Below are positions 63,861-64,000 of a stretch of 64,000 nt of DNA, piece by piece (positions within the stretch are counted from its first letter, which is position 1; the number at the start of each line of letters is the position of its first letter). The stretch comes from Lutraria lutraria (taxonomy: Eukaryota > Mollusca > Bivalvia > Venerida > Mactridae), in assembly GCA_964023205.1 (NCBI GenBank), contig OZ026847.1:7252819-7316818 (forward strand). Reading direction: 5' to 3'. The translations under genes and the position numbers were made by a program. The notes under the pieces are model-generated. The model ran no database searches. It was not told the origin of the DNA and saw nothing but the letters and a program-made list of their open reading frames with translations.

Positions 63861-64000
63861 AAGGCCACTGTGGCTTAGCTTCCTATATGCACAAAAAAAT
63901 AATGCGAAAAAGCTATAAAATGAATGGTTAGGGGCTGAAAGAATGGACCATTAGAGTATCCAGAGATTAAACAACGTACATGCAGAACAGCAATAACTTC

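Larger units (their letters stand above)
60944..64000. other. Region downstream of the ATPase gene
   Basis: Apart from the mariner remnant, the LINE fragment and the last repeat, 61945-63060 holds no ORF or exon that I can support. It may include ATPase 3'UTR. Confidence 0.5.

Overview
The window is eukaryotic, AT-rich, intron-rich animal DNA, most likely from a bivalve mollusc. The evidence is long introns with standard GT-AG sites, tRNA-headed SINEs whose 3' end resembles the 'Meta' SINE tail described in molluscs, several dispersed repeat families built on CATGGCAACC or AGGTCAAAGGTCAAGGTCA phrases, and animal-type genes. The species call is inference; I ran no search.

Three protein-coding genes can be rebuilt exon by exon from the sequence. 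(1) Minus strand, 7479 down to 255 and off the left edge: the 5' part of an invertebrate contactin-type cell-adhesion gene, with a signal peptide, a C-type lectin domain over four exons and the first Ig domain over two; all six junctions keep phase. (2) Plus strand, 10958-14338: a complete five-exon cytosolic sulfotransferase of 299 residues with the PAPS-binding motifs. (3) Plus strand, 20946-60564: a complete P5B-type ATPase (ATP13A2/ATP13A3-like polyamine transporter) of at least 28 coding exons and 1192 residues, plus two candidate in-frame microexons. Intron 19, where those microexons sit, is 14.4 kb. The three genes are unrelated neighbours and nothing suggests they work together.

The rest is repeats. 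At 1-7.4 kb, contactin introns hold minisatellites of about 38, 45 and 44 bp, a MITE and a SINE. At 8.4-8.85 kb there is a 42-bp minisatellite that stays open in several frames. At 12-15 kb, sulfotransferase introns and flanks hold tandem repeats and SINEs, and two copies of one MITE bracket the last exon. At 16-21 kb the intergenic region holds a MITE with perfect 35-bp inverted ends, a hAT-type element with 8-bp target duplication and BED-finger remnant, and a Penelope-like tail. At 21-60 kb the ATPase introns hold a pogo-like element inserted precisely into a minisatellite unit, a minisatellite made of copies of a splice acceptor, a 3.5-kb foldback element made of an inverted minisatellite, and many TA- or TTAA-flanked MITEs. 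At 60.6-64 kb there is a MITE, a decayed mariner element and a decayed LINE fragment.

The points most worth a second look are the tandemly copied splice acceptor of ATPase exon 17, a 7-codon upstream ORF whose stop overlaps the ATPase start, departures from usual P-type ATPase motifs in that protein, the inverted-minisatellite foldback element, and three Penelope-like tails with hammerhead-like cores.
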